Source: an uncultured Pelagibacteraceae bacterium (GTDB lineage Bacteria; Pseudomonadota; Alphaproteobacteria; Pelagibacterales; Pelagibacteraceae). Taken from it: a stretch of 64,000 nt of DNA. Position numbers and translations under genes: made by a program. The stretch covers positions 16,285 through 80,284 of the forward strand of contig CACBTT010000005.1 in NCBI GenBank assembly GCA_902542235.1, in the 5' to 3' direction. The stretch's first letter is position 1. Each line of letters starts with the position of its first letter. The notes beneath the pieces are model-generated. The model was given only the letters and a program-made list of their open reading frames with translations, made no database searches and was not told the origin of the DNA. This document shows positions 18,720-27,155 of the stretch, piece after piece.

Positions 18720-19681
18720 GAATAATCCTTAAATGAGCTTAGATTTCTATGAAAATTCAACTTATCTATATACTCCTTTGGATCTTTGATTTTAATGACA
18801 GCATTTTTAGGAGTATTTAAATAATCATAAGATCTAGTTAAAAGATATCTTAAAGCCGATCCTCTACACAAAGTATTAAAATTTCTTTTTTCAATTTCTG
18901 TTAATTTTCTAACAGATTGGTAGCCCTTTAATAAATTTGAGGATCTTTTTTTATCTAATACAAATTTTCTATTTTTCTTTTTAAAACATAAAGCGTTAAT
19001 GCAGGTTGCTAATTCATAAGATAGAAAATCATTAGCTGAAAAATAAAAATCTATAAATCCATGAAATTTACCTTTATTGAAAAAAATATTATCAATAAAA
19101 AGATCGCTATGAATTATTCCATTTGGCATTTTTTTAGGCCATTTTTTTTTGAGATTTCTCAAATCATCTTTCATTAAATCTTTTAAGTTTTTAGACAATT
19201 TATTAATTTTATTGTCTATTTTATTTAGAATTGATCCCCATGAATTAATTGATAGAGAATTTTTTCTATATAATTTTAATTTTTTTGAAGCCTCATGAAG
19301 AAGTGCTGCATTTTTTCCAACTATAAAACAATCCTTATTATTTAGTTGTTCTTTATCTTTTCCTTCCAGGAAACTGACAATACAAGCTTTTTTATTTTTT
19401 AAGTTAAATAAATATTTACCCTTTTTATCTTTTATAGGTATTGGACATTTTACTTTTAATCTAGATAAACCAGACATAAGATTAACAAAAAATGGGAGAT
19501 CTTTTTTCTGAACTCTTTTTTCGTAAATAGTTAAAATATATTTATTTTTCTTTGTCTTTAAAAGGAAGTTGGTATTTTCAATACCTTTTTTTATACCTGA
19601 ATAATTTTCTATTTTTCCAATATTATATTTCCTCTCGATAAATTTTATCTGCTTATTATTAATTTTAGTATAAACAGCCAT
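18716..19681 (-). CDS. thrB: Homoserine kinase
   Basis: This is the choline-kinase-like form of homoserine kinase found in many alphaproteobacteria, making O-phosphohomoserine for threonine synthesis. The 321-residue protein begins MAVYTKINNKQIKFI and has the loop YNIGKIENYSGIKKGIENTNF (near 20-40), FLEGKDKEQ, the catalytic block GIIHSDLFIDNIFF with HxD and the metal Asn, and GFIDFYFSANDF in place of the usual DFG-like loop. Its ATG overlaps the ispH stop by one base. Context with ispH and rnhA supports the call. Confidence 0.9.
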   Translation of the reverse strand: MAVYTKINNKQIKFIERKYNIGKIENYSGIKKGIENTNFLLKTKKNKYILTIYEKRVQKKDLPFFVNLMSGLSRLKVKCPIPIKDKKGKYLFNLKNKKACIVSFLEGKDKEQLNNKDCFIVGKNAALLHEASKKLKLYRKNSLSINSWGSILNKIDNKINKLSKNLKDLMKDDLRNLKKKWPKKMPNGIIHSDLFIDNIFFNKGKFHGFIDFYFSANDFLSYELATCINALCFKKKNRKFVLDKKRSSNLLKGYQSVRKLTEIEKRNFNTLCRGSALRYLLTRSYDYLNTPKNAVIKIKDPKEYIDKLNFHRNLSSFKDYS

Positions 19682-20625
19682 TAATTTAATTTTCCAGGAA
19701 TTTTAAAAGTAATATTTTCTTTTACGATTTCTACTTCTTCTATGTTTACTGTAAATTGATCTTTTAACTCTGCTATAAATTTTTCAACAAGTATTTCTGG
19801 TGCTGAAGCACCTGATGAGATTCCAATCGTATTACATCCTTTAATTTTATCTATAGGCACTGGACTTTCTGAGTGTATTAACTCAGCAGAACTACAACCA
19901 GAGTTTTTAGCAACCTCAACTAATCTTACCGAGTTAGATGAATTCCTACTTCCAATTACAAAAAACATATCACATTTATTTGCTATTTCTTTAACTGCCG
20001 ATTGTCTATTTGTTGTTGCATAACATATGTCATCTTTTTTGGGTTCTTTAATATCTGGATATTTAGATTTTAAAGCTGCAATTATATCTTTGGTATCATC
20101 TACAGAGAGTGTTGTTTGAGTTATGAAAGATAGCTGTTTATTTGAGATATTTTCATACTTATTTGCATCCTCAATATTTTCAATCAAATCTATTGAACCT
20201 TTTGGTAATTGACCCATAGTTCCTATGACTTCTGGATGGTTTTTGTGTCCTATTAATAATATATGATGACCTTGTTTGTTTAAGTTTTCTGCTTCTCTAT
20301 GAACTTTAGATACTAGAGGACATGTTGCATCTACAAACATCATATTTAAATTAGAAGCTTCCTCTGGAACAGATTTTGGCACTCCATGTGCTGAGAATAT
20401 AACTGGTCTAGACTTATCTTTGATTTCATCTAATTCTTCAACAAATATCGCTCCTATTTTTTTTAAACTTTCTACAACATGTTTGTTATGTACAATTTCG
20501 TGTCTCACATAAACTGGAGCACCAAATTTATCTATACTCTTTTTTACAATTTCAATTGCTCTATCAACTCCTGCACAAAATCCTCTTGGTGCAGCTAAAT
20601 AAATTTTTAAATTTTTGTTACTCAT
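19681..20625 (-). CDS. ispH: 4-hydroxy-3-methylbut-2-enyl diphosphate reductase
   Basis: IspH is the last step of the MEP pathway, making IPP and DMAPP with a [4Fe-4S] cluster. Numbering from the ATG at 20625 (314 residues), the cluster cysteines are Cys17 (RGFCAGVDRA), Cys101 (DATCPLVSKVH) and Cys200 (DICYATTNRQ). I chose this ATG over one two codons earlier because an AAGGA lies about five bases before it, while the earlier ATG would sit right on that sequence. It overlaps the 56-residue ORF upstream. It follows the carotenoid genes in the same run, so precursor supply and retinal synthesis may share a transcript. Confidence 0.95.
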   Translation of the reverse strand: MSNKNLKIYLAAPRGFCAGVDRAIEIVKKSIDKFGAPVYVRHEIVHNKHVVESLKKIGAIFVEELDEIKDKSRPVIFSAHGVPKSVPEEASNLNMMFVDATCPLVSKVHREAENLNKQGHHILLIGHKNHPEVIGTMGQLPKGSIDLIENIEDANKYENISNKQLSFITQTTLSVDDTKDIIAALKSKYPDIKEPKKDDICYATTNRQSAVKEIANKCDMFFVIGSRNSSNSVRLVEVAKNSGCSSAELIHSESPVPIDKIKGCNTIGISSGASAPEILVEKFIAELKDQFTVNIEEVEIVKENITFKIPGKLN

Positions 20626-20788
20626 TTTCATCCTTTTTAAAAAATGGAATTAAAAATACTATACAAGCAATAAAAAAAAAAAAGCTTCCAAACATGGCCC
20701 AAAAACTTCCTACACTTGAGATGATGAAACCAATTGAAGATATAATGAACAATATCCATCCAATTAGATTTATAGTTTTATTTTTCAT
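20618..20788 (-). CDS. 56-residue two-helix membrane protein between blh and ispH
   Basis: An ORF too short for most gene callers: MKNKTINLIGWILFIISSIG at the start, one helix at about residues 7-27, a short GSFWAMFGS turn, a second helix at about 30-50, and a charged tail KKDENE. Its ATG overlaps the blh stop (ATGA) and its stop lies inside the ispH start region, so both ends are coupled. Base use agrees with a coding frame, and the tail ends in a Shine-Dalgarno sequence for ispH. I do not recognise a family. It could be a small membrane partner of retinal synthesis or only a coupling element. Confidence 0.7.
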   Translation of the reverse strand: MKNKTINLIGWILFIISSIGFIISSVGSFWAMFGSFFFFIACIVFLIPFFKKDENE

Positions 20789-21678
20789 TTTTTTTCTACC
20801 ATGAACTCAAGTAAAATATGAGGAAAGGTCAATGAAGCCAATCCAACAAATATTATTTTAATAATACTTTCATCTATACCAAATTTTTCTGAAATAAAAT
20901 AAAAAACTATTAAATACATTATTGCTGTAATTACTGTAAGTGGAATAATTTTTCGTAAAAAAATAGGAAATCCTTTCATCAAATTTTTATTTATTTCACC
21001 AATTAAACTTAGTGAGTGTCTTATAGAATGAAGAAAGCAGAAATAAATTGTGAAAGCTAATATAGGGTTAAAAAAATAGTTTAAAATAATTATTGAAAAA
21101 CTATCTAAAAAAAGAATTGATCTTAAATCATTATTATTACCTCTATATATAACAAAATTACTTAGCACTGATAATATAACTGAGAGAATTAAAAAATTAT
21201 TAGCCACAATATTTTGATCTATTGAAAAATTTAACATTTTAAAAATTTCGATTGTTTCAGCTTTATGAAACAGTAAGGGCGTTGAAATAACCAATGATCC
21301 TTTAATAAAATAAAAAATTTCTAAAAAATTAACATTTTTTGTTTCGATAAAGTCACTATCCTCTTTGCCAAAATGATATGCTGCAACTATTAAAAAAAGC
21401 GAAAGCAACAATATTGGACTTAAAATCCAAATTAAAATAACAAAAATAGCAATACCTATATAAGTTATATAGAACACTTCTGTATTTTTAATTTTATAAA
21501 TTTTTAAAAGTTTTTTACCCTTTTCATGATCCAGCGCACCGTGAGAGATACCAATTGTAAGAATTAAAAAAAAACTAAAAAGTATAAACGAATTATCTCT
21601 CAATACCTCAAAAGCAGAAAAAAAAATACAGATATTAAAAAAAATAATAGAATGAAAAAAATTTATTTTGTTGATCAT
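20785..21678 (-). CDS. blh: Beta-carotene 15,15'-dioxygenase (Brp/Blh family)
   Basis: Blh splits beta-carotene into two retinals, the chromophore of rhodopsins. The 297-residue protein is almost all membrane helices and carries the family's iron-binding histidine motifs: HGALDH (His46, His51), AAYHFGKED in the middle and FLHSIRHSLSL further on. It directly follows crtY with a one-base overlap. There is no rhodopsin gene in this window, but in SAR11 the opsin is often elsewhere. The call is firm because all three motifs are intact. Confidence 0.92.
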   Translation of the reverse strand: MINKINFFHSIIFFNICIFFSAFEVLRDNSFILFSFFLILTIGISHGALDHEKGKKLLKIYKIKNTEVFYITYIGIAIFVILIWILSPILLLSLFLIVAAYHFGKEDSDFIETKNVNFLEIFYFIKGSLVISTPLLFHKAETIEIFKMLNFSIDQNIVANNFLILSVILSVLSNFVIYRGNNNDLRSILFLDSFSIIILNYFFNPILAFTIYFCFLHSIRHSLSLIGEINKNLMKGFPIFLRKIIPLTVITAIMYLIVFYFISEKFGIDESIIKIIFVGLASLTFPHILLEFMVEKK

Positions 21679-22754
21679 TATTTAAATACAGCTTTAATAA
21701 AAATCCATTTTGGCATCTTTAATATAATGGATAAGTCTTCGAAAATATTACTTTTATTGGAAAGGAAATTTATTACTGTTTTTGACTTGCTTTTAAACAT
21801 TTTGAAGAAAATATTTGGCATGATCTCTGGCTTTTCAGCTAGGACTTTCAAAAAAACATTATCTAAAAACTTATACTTACTTTTTATATTGAAAGCTCTA
21901 ATTTGGGTTATTTTATCAATGTTTTGGGTAATATATTCTGCTTGTTCTTGAATATTTAGGAAAGTATAGCCAGTACTTAAACGCGTCATACCTCCAGCAG
22001 TTCCAATATTAATCGTATTTTTGTCGTTTTTAAATTTTGGATAAAATAATGGTATGGCTCCAACTTCTTTATAATTAATTTTATATTTTTTTAATTTTAG
22101 AGTGTTTTCGATGTAATCAATAATTTGTTTATCATAATCTTTTTCACTATCATCTTCCATTTTAGAAAGCCACGTAGTTTCGATTAAAGCTGATTTTTTT
22201 GAATAGGGTAGTGTATAGAAAAAATGAACACTTTTTTTTTGATCACAATCAAAGTCCATTAAATTCATTATTTGATCATCAAAAAAATCTTTTTCGGTTT
22301 CAATCTCAACACCTTGAAAGTGTTGCCATAAATTAGAATCTTTATTATCAAGATTTGGCAAACTGTTAAATAAAATTGCGTTTTCTGTATTTACTTCACT
22401 AATATCTTTAAAGAATTGAATATTAGGATTTTTATTGATTTTATTTAAAACTTTTTTGTAGAATAGTCCACTATCAATACTTTCGTAAGGAGTTTCTTTA
22501 CAATCTTTATATTCAACATTTCCTTTAAAATTGATTGTATAATCTTTCCATCTTTTTTTTACACAGTCATCAAACTTGTGAGGTACAGTTTTCCAATATG
22601 ACCAAGTTTTGTCTCTTTTATATTCATCTCTTTTTTCAATAATTGCTAAAGTCTTATTTTTAAGTTTATCGTGATACTCTAACTCATAAGCCAATGTTAA
22701 GCCTGCACACCCGCCTCCAATAATTATATAATCAAAATCTTTCATTATACTCAA
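21678..22754 (-). CDS. crtY: Lycopene beta-cyclase
   Basis: CrtY closes both ends of lycopene to give beta-carotene. The 358-residue flavoprotein begins with a dinucleotide fold, DYIIIGGGCAGLTLAYEL (about 6-23), and has the bacterial CrtY motif region MDFDCDQ followed by HFFYTLPYS and ALIETTWLS, and then IGTAGGMTRLSTGYTF near 270-285. The order and spacing match proteobacterial CrtY. It overlaps crtB by 23 bases and blh by one base. Confidence 0.92.
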   Translation of the reverse strand: MSIMKDFDYIIIGGGCAGLTLAYELEYHDKLKNKTLAIIEKRDEYKRDKTWSYWKTVPHKFDDCVKKRWKDYTINFKGNVEYKDCKETPYESIDSGLFYKKVLNKINKNPNIQFFKDISEVNTENAILFNSLPNLDNKDSNLWQHFQGVEIETEKDFFDDQIMNLMDFDCDQKKSVHFFYTLPYSKKSALIETTWLSKMEDDSEKDYDKQIIDYIENTLKLKKYKINYKEVGAIPLFYPKFKNDKNTINIGTAGGMTRLSTGYTFLNIQEQAEYITQNIDKITQIRAFNIKSKYKFLDNVFLKVLAEKPEIMPNIFFKMFKSKSKTVINFLSNKSNIFEDLSIILKMPKWIFIKAVFK

Positions 22755-23583
22755 TATCTTGCATTATTATCTCATGCTCTTTTATTGTAAGTTTCTTATC
22801 TTCTTTTACAAAATATAATTTAATTAAATCGCCAATAGATAGCACTGTATGTAAGACTTTTCCCAAATTGTTTACATAAATTTTTCCTGATTTATTGAAA
22901 TTTTCTAAGTTTTCTTTTTTTAAGATTTCATTTCCAATTTGTCTATATACTCGTCTTGCAACCAAAATTGAAAATCTTAAAAAGAATGGAATTTTTTTAA
23001 TTGATATAAACGAATTATTATAAAATTTGTCAGCAATTTTTAGAATTCTTTTAATTTCATCAAAATTTTTTTTTATATAAAACCTATTATTGCTTTCATC
23101 TTCAATAACATCTCTTGAAATATTAGTTAATTGCATTGCAATACCCAAGTCAATTGCTCCTAAAAGTGCTGATCTTTCTTTGACATTTAAAATTTTTGCC
23201 ATCATTAATCCAACTGTTCCAGCCACTCTATATGAATAAACATATAGATCTTTGTCAGTGTTGATTTCTACTTTTGATTTTATATCAGCCTCGACGCCAT
23301 CGAATAAATCATCAATTATTTTTTGTGATATTCCAAATTTATTTATTAAAGACCACATATTTTTAATTATTTGGTTATTTTCATTTTTTAATTTGAAATC
23401 TTCTTTGAAATTATTGAAATTTTTTAATTTCGTATCAAGTTCACCTTTTTCATCTGCTATATTGTCTATGTATCTACAAAAATCGTACAAATTAGAGCAA
23501 TCAGAGTAGACTTGTTTTGGTAAAAAGAAACCTGCCCAATTAAAAGATTTAGCGTATATCGACAAATAATTTTGTTCATTCAT
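22732..23583 (-). CDS. crtB: Phytoene synthase
   Basis: CrtB joins two geranylgeranyl diphosphates to phytoene. The 283-residue protein has the first Asp-rich site at YDFCRYIDNIADE (about 29-41) and the second at NISRDVIEDESNNRFYI (about 152-168), both needed for Mg-diphosphate binding. LGIAMQLTNISRDV is the common family signature. No GGPP synthase (crtE) is in the window, so that substrate comes from a gene elsewhere. Its start overlaps the crtI stop by one base. Confidence 0.93.
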   Translation of the reverse strand: MNEQNYLSIYAKSFNWAGFFLPKQVYSDCSNLYDFCRYIDNIADEKGELDTKLKNFNNFKEDFKLKNENNQIIKNMWSLINKFGISQKIIDDLFDGVEADIKSKVEINTDKDLYVYSYRVAGTVGLMMAKILNVKERSALLGAIDLGIAMQLTNISRDVIEDESNNRFYIKKNFDEIKRILKIADKFYNNSFISIKKIPFFLRFSILVARRVYRQIGNEILKKENLENFNKSGKIYVNNLGKVLHTVLSIGDLIKLYFVKEDKKLTIKEHEIIMQDIEYNERF

Positions 23584-25040
23584 TACAAAATTTTATCTAA
23601 GACCTTTGCGGATGATAGGACCCCTGGAACACCAGCTCCAGGATGAGTGCCCGCTCCAACAAAATATAAACCCTCATAAACCTCAGATTTATTATGAAAT
23701 CTAAAGTATGCTGATTGAGAAAATTTTGGCTGAATTGAAAAACCAGAGCCATATTTTGTGTTTAATTCATTCTCAAAATAATCAGGAGTTAAATAAAAAT
23801 CATCTACAATATTTTCTCTTAAGTTAGGTAATAAACTTTTTTCCATTTTATCTATCACAAGTTTTTTTAGCTTCTCACCTTCGATTGACCAGTTTATTCC
23901 TGATTTATTATTAGGTACAGGCACTAATACATAAAAGCAATCATGGTCTTTTGGTGCCATACTCGAGTCAGTCGCGGTAGGCCTATGTAGGTAATAGCTT
24001 ATATCGTTATTTAATTTTTTGTTTACAAATATGTCATCCAAGTGTTCTTTGTACTTATCACCAAACTTTATAGTATGATGTTCAACGTTTTGATATTTTT
24101 TTTTTGTTCCAAAATAATAAACAAACAATCCCATTGAATATTCCATTCTATTAATCTTCCAATTAAATAAGGTGTTATATTTTTGATTATTTAGCATTTT
24201 TGAATAAACACCGGGAGGATCTGCATTACAAACTACGTTATCTGCTTTAATTTCCTCATCTTCACTTGTCACAACCCCGACAACTCTTTTATTTTCTGTA
24301 AGCAAGTTTTTAACTTCTTTACCTTTAATAATTGTAACATCTTCTTCTAACATCAATTTCTCAAAACCTTTTATGATTTGTCCCGTTCCACCCATAGAAT
24401 AATGAATTCCCCATTTTTTTTCTAAATACAAAATTAATCCATATATTGAGGTTGTAGTAAAAGGGTTTCCACCCACCAATAATGGGTGCATACTAAATAG
24501 CCTTCTTAGTTTTTCATTTTCAATAAAACCACTAACCAAAGAATAAACAGATTTATAACTTTTTAAACTTAGCAATGCAGGAATTTGCTTAAACATAAAT
24601 GAAGGTTTATCAAATGGCACATCTGATAATTCTGAATAACCCTTATCAAATATTTTTTTTGTAAATTTAAGTAAATTTCTGTAACCCACAACGTCTTTAT
24701 GGTTGATTAATGCAATTTGCTCTTCCATTTTCTTTTCATCTGCTGAATAATCGAAATGGCTTCCATCTTCAAAAACAAATCTGTACCAAGTATCCAAATC
24801 TTTTATTTTTATGTAATCATCTGGATTTTTATTAAAAAGTTTAAAAATTTCATAAATTAAATAAGGAGCAGTTATTACAGTTGGTCCACCATCATAAGTA
24901 AACCCATTACTTTTAAATACTCTGGCTCTTCCACCTAAATCTTTTTGTTTTTCAATTAAAGTAACTTTATGACCTTTTGCCCGAAGTCTAAGAGCTGCTG
25001 CTATGCCACCAAAACCTGATCCAATTACAATCGAATTCAT
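23583..25040 (-). CDS. crtI: Phytoene desaturase
   Basis: CrtI carries out the desaturations that turn phytoene into lycopene with FAD. The 485-residue protein starts with the Rossmann motif IGSGFGGIAAALRLRAKGHKV, then GGRARVFKSNGFTYDGGPTVI, and ends with the CrtI signature GLYFVGAGTHPGAGVPGVLSSAKVL. It is first of the crtI-crtB-crtY-blh run. AGGGA lies four bases before the ATG. The 48-base gap to atpF holds a small hairpin and an AT-rich stretch that may be a promoter, so the crt genes may be expressed apart from the atp genes. Confidence 0.94.
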   Translation of the reverse strand: MNSIVIGSGFGGIAAALRLRAKGHKVTLIEKQKDLGGRARVFKSNGFTYDGGPTVITAPYLIYEIFKLFNKNPDDYIKIKDLDTWYRFVFEDGSHFDYSADEKKMEEQIALINHKDVVGYRNLLKFTKKIFDKGYSELSDVPFDKPSFMFKQIPALLSLKSYKSVYSLVSGFIENEKLRRLFSMHPLLVGGNPFTTTSIYGLILYLEKKWGIHYSMGGTGQIIKGFEKLMLEEDVTIIKGKEVKNLLTENKRVVGVVTSEDEEIKADNVVCNADPPGVYSKMLNNQKYNTLFNWKINRMEYSMGLFVYYFGTKKKYQNVEHHTIKFGDKYKEHLDDIFVNKKLNNDISYYLHRPTATDSSMAPKDHDCFYVLVPVPNNKSGINWSIEGEKLKKLVIDKMEKSLLPNLRENIVDDFYLTPDYFENELNTKYGSGFSIQPKFSQSAYFRFHNKSEVYEGLYFVGAGTHPGAGVPGVLSSAKVLDKIL

Positions 25041-25074
25041 ATTCCCTAATTTACATTATTTTTATAAAATTTGA

Positions 25075-25091
25075 TAAACTATCTTAGTTTA
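25075..25091. other. Inverted repeat at the atpF/crtI junction
   Basis: TAAACTA (25075-25081) and TAGTTTA (25085-25091) pair perfectly around a TCT spacer, and the right arm holds the atpF stop codon. It lies between the F0 and crt genes on the minus strand. The stem has only one G-C pair and no strong T-run follows, so it is a weak terminator at best; it could be an operator for crtI or chance in AT-rich DNA. Confidence 0.3.
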
Positions 25092-25586
25092 AGAACTTAT
25101 TTTCTTTAATTCTGTCTTTGTTTCTTCAAGATTTTTATTAAACAAATTGTCAAGTTTAGACTTATCGACAGATGTTGTAATAATTTTTTTCACAGATTCT
25201 ACAGCAATGTTAATTGATGTATCTTTAATTTCTTTAATGGCATTATCCTTCATTTGAGAGATTTTAGTCTCTGCTAGACTTTTCTTTAGTTCAGCTGATT
25301 TATGAAATTTGTCATTCATTTCAATCACAAATCTTTCAGTTTCATCTTTTGACTGGTGCATAATCTTTTCACTCTCAATTTTTGCAGTATCTAGCTTCTT
25401 TTGCGCCTCATCCAATAGTCTTTTAGATTCAGCTCGGAGTTTTTCACTTTCATCAATTTCATTTTTGATATCAGTAATCATTTTGCTCAATAAATTATTA
25501 ATATTTTGCGGAACTTTTAAATAAATTAGCGCTCCAAAAAATATTACAAAAGAAACTGCTACCCAAAATGTTGCATCAAATGCCAT
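25089..25586 (-). CDS. atpF: ATP synthase F0 subunit b
   Basis: Subunit b forms half of the stator stalk holding F1. From the ATG at 25586 the protein (165 residues) begins AFDATFWVAVSFVIFF, the usual alphaproteobacterial start with the single membrane helix, followed by a long charged coiled coil (about 35-150) rich in Lys, Glu and Ala. An in-frame ATG at 25622 would add 12 basic residues and overlap the b' gene by 47 bases, so I prefer the shorter form, which overlaps by 11. Last of the atpI-B-E-G-F run. Confidence 0.9.
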   Translation of the reverse strand: MAFDATFWVAVSFVIFFGALIYLKVPQNINNLLSKMITDIKNEIDESEKLRAESKRLLDEAQKKLDTAKIESEKIMHQSKDETERFVIEMNDKFHKSAELKKSLAETKISQMKDNAIKEIKDTSINIAVESVKKIITTSVDKSKLDNLFNKNLEETKTELKKISS

Positions 25587-26166
25587 TATGTTTTTCCATT
25601 TCTTTTTTAGAAAGATCTTCAACTATGGCTGAAAGACTACTTTTATTTATATCTTCACCAATTAATTTTTTAACTAGATCGGAGGATGTCTCAATTGCAA
25701 TTTTAGTAATTTTCTCTTGAGAAGTTTTTTTAAATTGGTCTATTTCTTCTTCAGCTTTTATTATTTCTTTTTCAATATCCTTTTCTAAAGATAATCTTTT
25801 ATTGTTTATATCGTCCAAAACTTTTTGTCTTTCACTATTAAAGAAGTTTTTTGCTTCGACTTTTGTATCATTGATAATTTTATCAAATTCTTTAACTTTT
25901 TTTTCAGTTTCTTCCCGTTGCTTGTCTGCAGTTTCGATATTCTCTAAGATTTGTGATTTTCTGGTTTCAAGATTGTTACTAATCTTTGGTAGTATGAACT
26001 TAGATAAAATTATAAATAATAATCCAAAAGTAAGTACTAACCAAAAAATTTGAGATATCCAAAACTCGGGATTAAGCTGGGGCATACCTCCACTCTCAGC
26101 GCTTTGAGCGCTATAAGTAAAGATAAGACTTAAAGCTAGAAATTGAAAAATTATCTTTTTCAACAT
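25576..26166 (-). CDS. atpG: ATP synthase F0 subunit b'
   Basis: Photosynthetic bacteria, cyanobacteria and alphaproteobacteria have a second, different b subunit (b'), here 196 residues. It has an N-terminal hydrophobic leader (about 5-22) that looks like a signal peptide, then PQLNPEFWISQIFWLVLTFGLLFIILSKFILP with the membrane helix, then a long coiled coil. The leader followed by QSAESGG suggests either cleavage or an extra helix. It lies three bases after atpE and overlaps atpF. The name atpG is used for b' in some genomes and for gamma in others; this is b'. Confidence 0.88.
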   Translation of the reverse strand: MLKKIIFQFLALSLIFTYSAQSAESGGMPQLNPEFWISQIFWLVLTFGLLFIILSKFILPKISNNLETRKSQILENIETADKQREETEKKVKEFDKIINDTKVEAKNFFNSERQKVLDDINNKRLSLEKDIEKEIIKAEEEIDQFKKTSQEKITKIAIETSSDLVKKLIGEDINKSSLSAIVEDLSKKEMEKHNGI

Positions 26167-26169
26167 TAA

Positions 26170-26397
26170 TTAAAACGCGAAAAGAATAATTAATGCAACA
26201 ACTAATCCAAATAAACCAGTCGCTTCCGCTAATGCAAAGCCTAATAGCAAGTTTGGAAACTGCTTTTGAGCTGCGGATGGATTTCTCATTGCACCTGAAA
26301 GATAATTTCCAAAAATTATCCCAATTCCAACTCCTGCACCTGCAAGCGCAATTGCTGCTAGTCCTGCTCCTATCATTTTTGCTGCTTCTAATTCCAT
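26170..26397 (-). CDS. atpE: ATP synthase F0 subunit c
   Basis: The rotor ring subunit: 75 residues, two helices joined by the polar loop RNPSAAQKQFPN (about 38-49). The ion-carrying acid is Glu58 in GFALAEATGLFGLV. The Gln and Glu-Ser pattern that marks Na+ rings is missing, so a proton ring is expected. The gene has the strongest Shine-Dalgarno seen around here (AAGGAGGA, 26402-26409), which fits the need for many c copies per complex. F1 genes are not in this window, as usual in alphaproteobacteria where the F0 and F1 operons are separate. Confidence 0.96.
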   Translation of the reverse strand: MELEAAKMIGAGLAAIALAGAGVGIGIIFGNYLSGAMRNPSAAQKQFPNLLLGFALAEATGLFGLVVALIILFAF

Positions 26398-26401
26398 TAT
26401 A

Positions 26402-26409
26402 TCCTCCTT
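26402..26409 (-). promoter_or_regulatory. Strong Shine-Dalgarno of atpE
   Basis: On the minus strand AAGGAGGA stands four bases before the atpE ATG in the 19-base gap after atpB. It is near-perfect for the 16S rRNA tail, unlike most genes of this window, which have overlaps or weak sites. This would raise translation of subunit c above its operon partners. Confidence 0.65.
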
Positions 26410-26416
26410 ATGTTAA

Positions 26417-27148
26417 TTAATGGTGTAAATTTAATGCATCATTCAAATAGATACATGTTAAAATTGCAAATACATATGCTTGAAGAAAAGCAACTAATAT
26501 CTCCAAACCTGTTAATGCAACTGAAAAACCCAGTGGTAGCCAGCCCCCAACAATTCCTAAGCTAACTACGAAACCTCCAAAAACTTTCATCATCGTATGG
26601 CCTGCCATCATATTTGCAAACAATCTAACTGATAAACTAATTGGTCTACTTAAGTATGAAATTATTTCTATAACAACTATTAATGGCAATAAAACCATTG
26701 GAACTCCACTTGGCACAAAAAGTTTTAAGTATCCAAGTCCATGTTTAATAAATCCAATTATTGTTACTCCTATAAATATAAATGCTGCTAATACAAAAGT
26801 TACAATGATGTGGCTAGTGACAGTAAAAGAGTAAGGTATCATCCCAAACATGTTACAAAATAAAACAAACATGAATAAAGAAAATATGAAAGAAAAGTAA
26901 GGCTTAGCTTTCGATCCAGCTGTATCACTTATCATTTTTGAAATAAAAGAGTAACTGAGTTCCGCAAGTAATTGAATTTTATTTGGTATGATAGATCTCT
27001 TCGTGCCTAAATTAAAAATAATTAATATTGCCAGTGAACTTATGATCATAAACAAGCTCGCGTTTGTGAACGAAATATCTATGTTATTTATTTTAATTTC
27101 TGGGCCAATTCGGTAAACGTTGAATTGGTACATTGGATTTGCTGCCAT
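26417..27148 (-). CDS. atpB: ATP synthase F0 subunit a
   Basis: Subunit a forms the proton half-channels against the c ring. The 243-residue protein has five or six helices and the essential Arg in PISLSVRLFANMMAGH (about residues 170-185), plus FCNMFGMIPYSFTVTSHI near 107-124 and the end LEILVAFLQAYVFAILTCIYLNDA. These are all diagnostic. It lies seven bases after atpI and 19 before atpE. Confidence 0.96.
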   Translation of the reverse strand: MAANPMYQFNVYRIGPEIKINNIDISFTNASLFMIISSLAILIIFNLGTKRSIIPNKIQLLAELSYSFISKMISDTAGSKAKPYFSFIFSLFMFVLFCNMFGMIPYSFTVTSHIIVTFVLAAFIFIGVTIIGFIKHGLGYLKLFVPSGVPMVLLPLIVVIEIISYLSRPISLSVRLFANMMAGHTMMKVFGGFVVSLGIVGGWLPLGFSVALTGLEILVAFLQAYVFAILTCIYLNDALNLHH

Positions 27149-27155
27149 TTTCCTA

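Noticed and set aside
20556..20804. 82-residue plus-strand ORF over the ispH/blh junction
   Set aside because: It is the shadow of ispH and of the 56-residue minus-strand ORF, which has coupled start and stop and sensible helices.
25039..25091. Terminator between the atp and crt genes
   Set aside because: The stem has one G-C pair and is followed by TCAAATTTTAT rather than a T-run; listed only as an inverted repeat.
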